NCBI GenBank assembly: GCA_963169175.1
Contig: CAUJFK010000101.1
Location: 1-6,219, forward strand
Direction of reading: 5' to 3'
Origin: Acidobacteriota bacterium
GTDB lineage: Bacteria > Acidobacteriota > Blastocatellia > Pyrinomonadales > Pyrinomonadaceae
Length of the DNA: 6,219 nt
The notes under the pieces were generated by a model. That model made no database searches. It saw only the letters and a list, made by a program, of their open reading frames with translations, and was not told the origin of the DNA. Position 1 is the first letter of the stretch, and every line of letters begins with the position of its first letter. The position numbers were made by a program, and so were the translations under genes. This document shows positions 5,493-6,219 of the stretch, piece after piece.

Positions 5493-6219
5493 ATGCGGAA
5501 CCGGTATTACATTGCAGCCTGTCTTGCCATTGTTACGCTTGGCATGATCGTGGTCGCCTTTCCGGAGGGTGCTGCGTCATTGCTGGTCGTCCTGATTCTT
5601 TCAACCCTGGCCATTATTATCTTCCGCAGGTACGCTGAAGAAAAGGAATTTATCACGACCGTCTTTCTCGGCGCCCTTGTTGTTCGGCTTGCCTTCGGAG
5701 TATTCATTCACAGCTATGACCTTCGCCAGTTCTTTGGCGGCGATGCGCTGACATACGATTTTAATGGCTGGCGGCTGGTTGAGTACTGGACCGCCCACAT
5801 AGTGACCGACGATATGGCACTTCAGCGGGCTTTCTCCATGACGGGGCCGGGTTGGGGAATGAATTATCTGGTCGGGGGCATCTATTATTTGACCGGCCGG
5901 AATATTCTCGCTGCCCAATCATTCTGCGCCGTCTTTGGGGCAGCTACAGCACCAATGGTCTATTTCTGCGCGGCGCGAATGTTCTCAAACAAGCGGGTTG
6001 CCAGGATGTCGGCCATATCGGTCGCCCTGTTCCCGTCCTTCATTATCTGGTCATCGCAGCTTATGAAAGACGGCCTGATCATTTTCCTGCTTGTGCTTGC
6101 TATGACGATGGTCCTGACCCTACAGGAGAAATTCAACTATGCTGCACTGCTATTGCTGATATTCGCGATGTTCGGCATTTTTTCATTGCGATTTTATATT
6201 TTCTACATGGTTGTCCTTG
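5493..6219 (+). CDS. Multi-pass membrane protein, possibly GT-C (GT39/PMT-like) glycosyltransferase; 3' end outside window
   Basis: The frame is open from ATG 5493 to the end of the window (242 codons, no stop), beginning MRNRYYIAACLAIVTLG. Hydrophobic segments fall near residues 6-22, 28-45, 54-73, 122-133, 137-160, 171-188, 192-210 and 216-240. Between the third and fourth lies a polar stretch with GGDALTYDFNGW (82-93), then a W/D-rich region. An acidic first large loop followed by many helices, and the later FPSFIIWSSQLMKDGL (180-195), resemble GT-C enzymes that use polyprenyl-phosphate sugars, such as GT39/PMT_2. I do not recognise a specific family, and a polysaccharide polymerase or unknown membrane protein is also possible. 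The start is 9 bases after the carbamoyltransferase stop and lacks a Shine-Dalgarno sequence, so coupled translation is likely. It is in the same frame as the upstream gene, separated by a single TAG. Confidence 0.85.
   Translation, partial: MRNRYYIAACLAIVTLGMIVVAFPEGAASLLVVLILSTLAIIIFRRYAEEKEFITTVFLGALVVRLAFGVFIHSYDLRQFFGGDALTYDFNGWRLVEYWTAHIVTDDMALQRAFSMTGPGWGMNYLVGGIYYLTGRNILAAQSFCAVFGAATAPMVYFCAARMFSNKRVARMSAISVALFPSFIIWSSQLMKDGLIIFLLVLAMTMVLTLQEKFNYAALLLLIFAMFGIFSLRFYIFYMVVL

Noticed and set aside
5601..5918. Minus-strand open frame opposite the last gene
   Set aside because: The plus-strand frame is open to the window edge and encodes regular membrane helices, a far better explanation.

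Overview
The window holds six genes, all on the + strand and almost back to back: the tail of a SAM-dependent methyltransferase, two GT4-type glycosyltransferases, an NAD-dependent sugar-nucleotide epimerase with a four-cysteine insertion, a NodU/CmcH-type O-carbamoyltransferase, and the first 242 codons of a multi-pass membrane protein. It reads as the interior of a bacterial surface-polysaccharide (O-antigen, capsule or exopolysaccharide) locus. I see no RNA gene, transposase, integrase, CRISPR array or origin, and no gap longer than 71 bases.

Layout: 1-233 methyltransferase C-terminus; its stop overlaps the start of glycosyltransferase A by one base (TAATG). Glycosyltransferase A runs 233-1483. 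The 71-base gap at 1484-1554 is the only place where a new transcript could plausibly begin, and it carries an extended -10-like element very close to the next ATG. Glycosyltransferase B (1555-2628), the epimerase (2639-3754), the carbamoyltransferase (3777-5483) and the membrane protein (5493 to beyond 6219) follow with gaps of only 10, 22 and 9 bases, as expected of one operon.

How the genes may work together (inference): the epimerase makes an activated deoxy-sugar, possibly by converting dTDP-L-rhamnose to dTDP-6-deoxy-L-talose. The two GT4 enzymes add sugars to a lipid-linked acceptor on the cytoplasmic side. The methyltransferase and carbamoyltransferase would cap hydroxyl groups with methyl and carbamoyl groups. 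The membrane protein, which looks loosely like a GT-C (GT39/PMT-like) enzyme, could act on the periplasmic side. No flippase, polymerase, priming transferase or export gene is inside the window.

Organism: the base composition is balanced to slightly GC-rich, coding density is high, and Shine-Dalgarno signals are weak or absent at several starts. The protein style suggests an environmental, non-model, probably Gram-negative bacterium. An Acidobacteriota-like source is my impression only; nothing here proves a phylum. Nothing looks like a wholly new system. The points most worth a second look are the epimerase cysteine insertion, the altered N-terminal motif of the carbamoyltransferase, the unassigned membrane protein, and a strong excess of the palindrome CGGCCG in all three coding phases.
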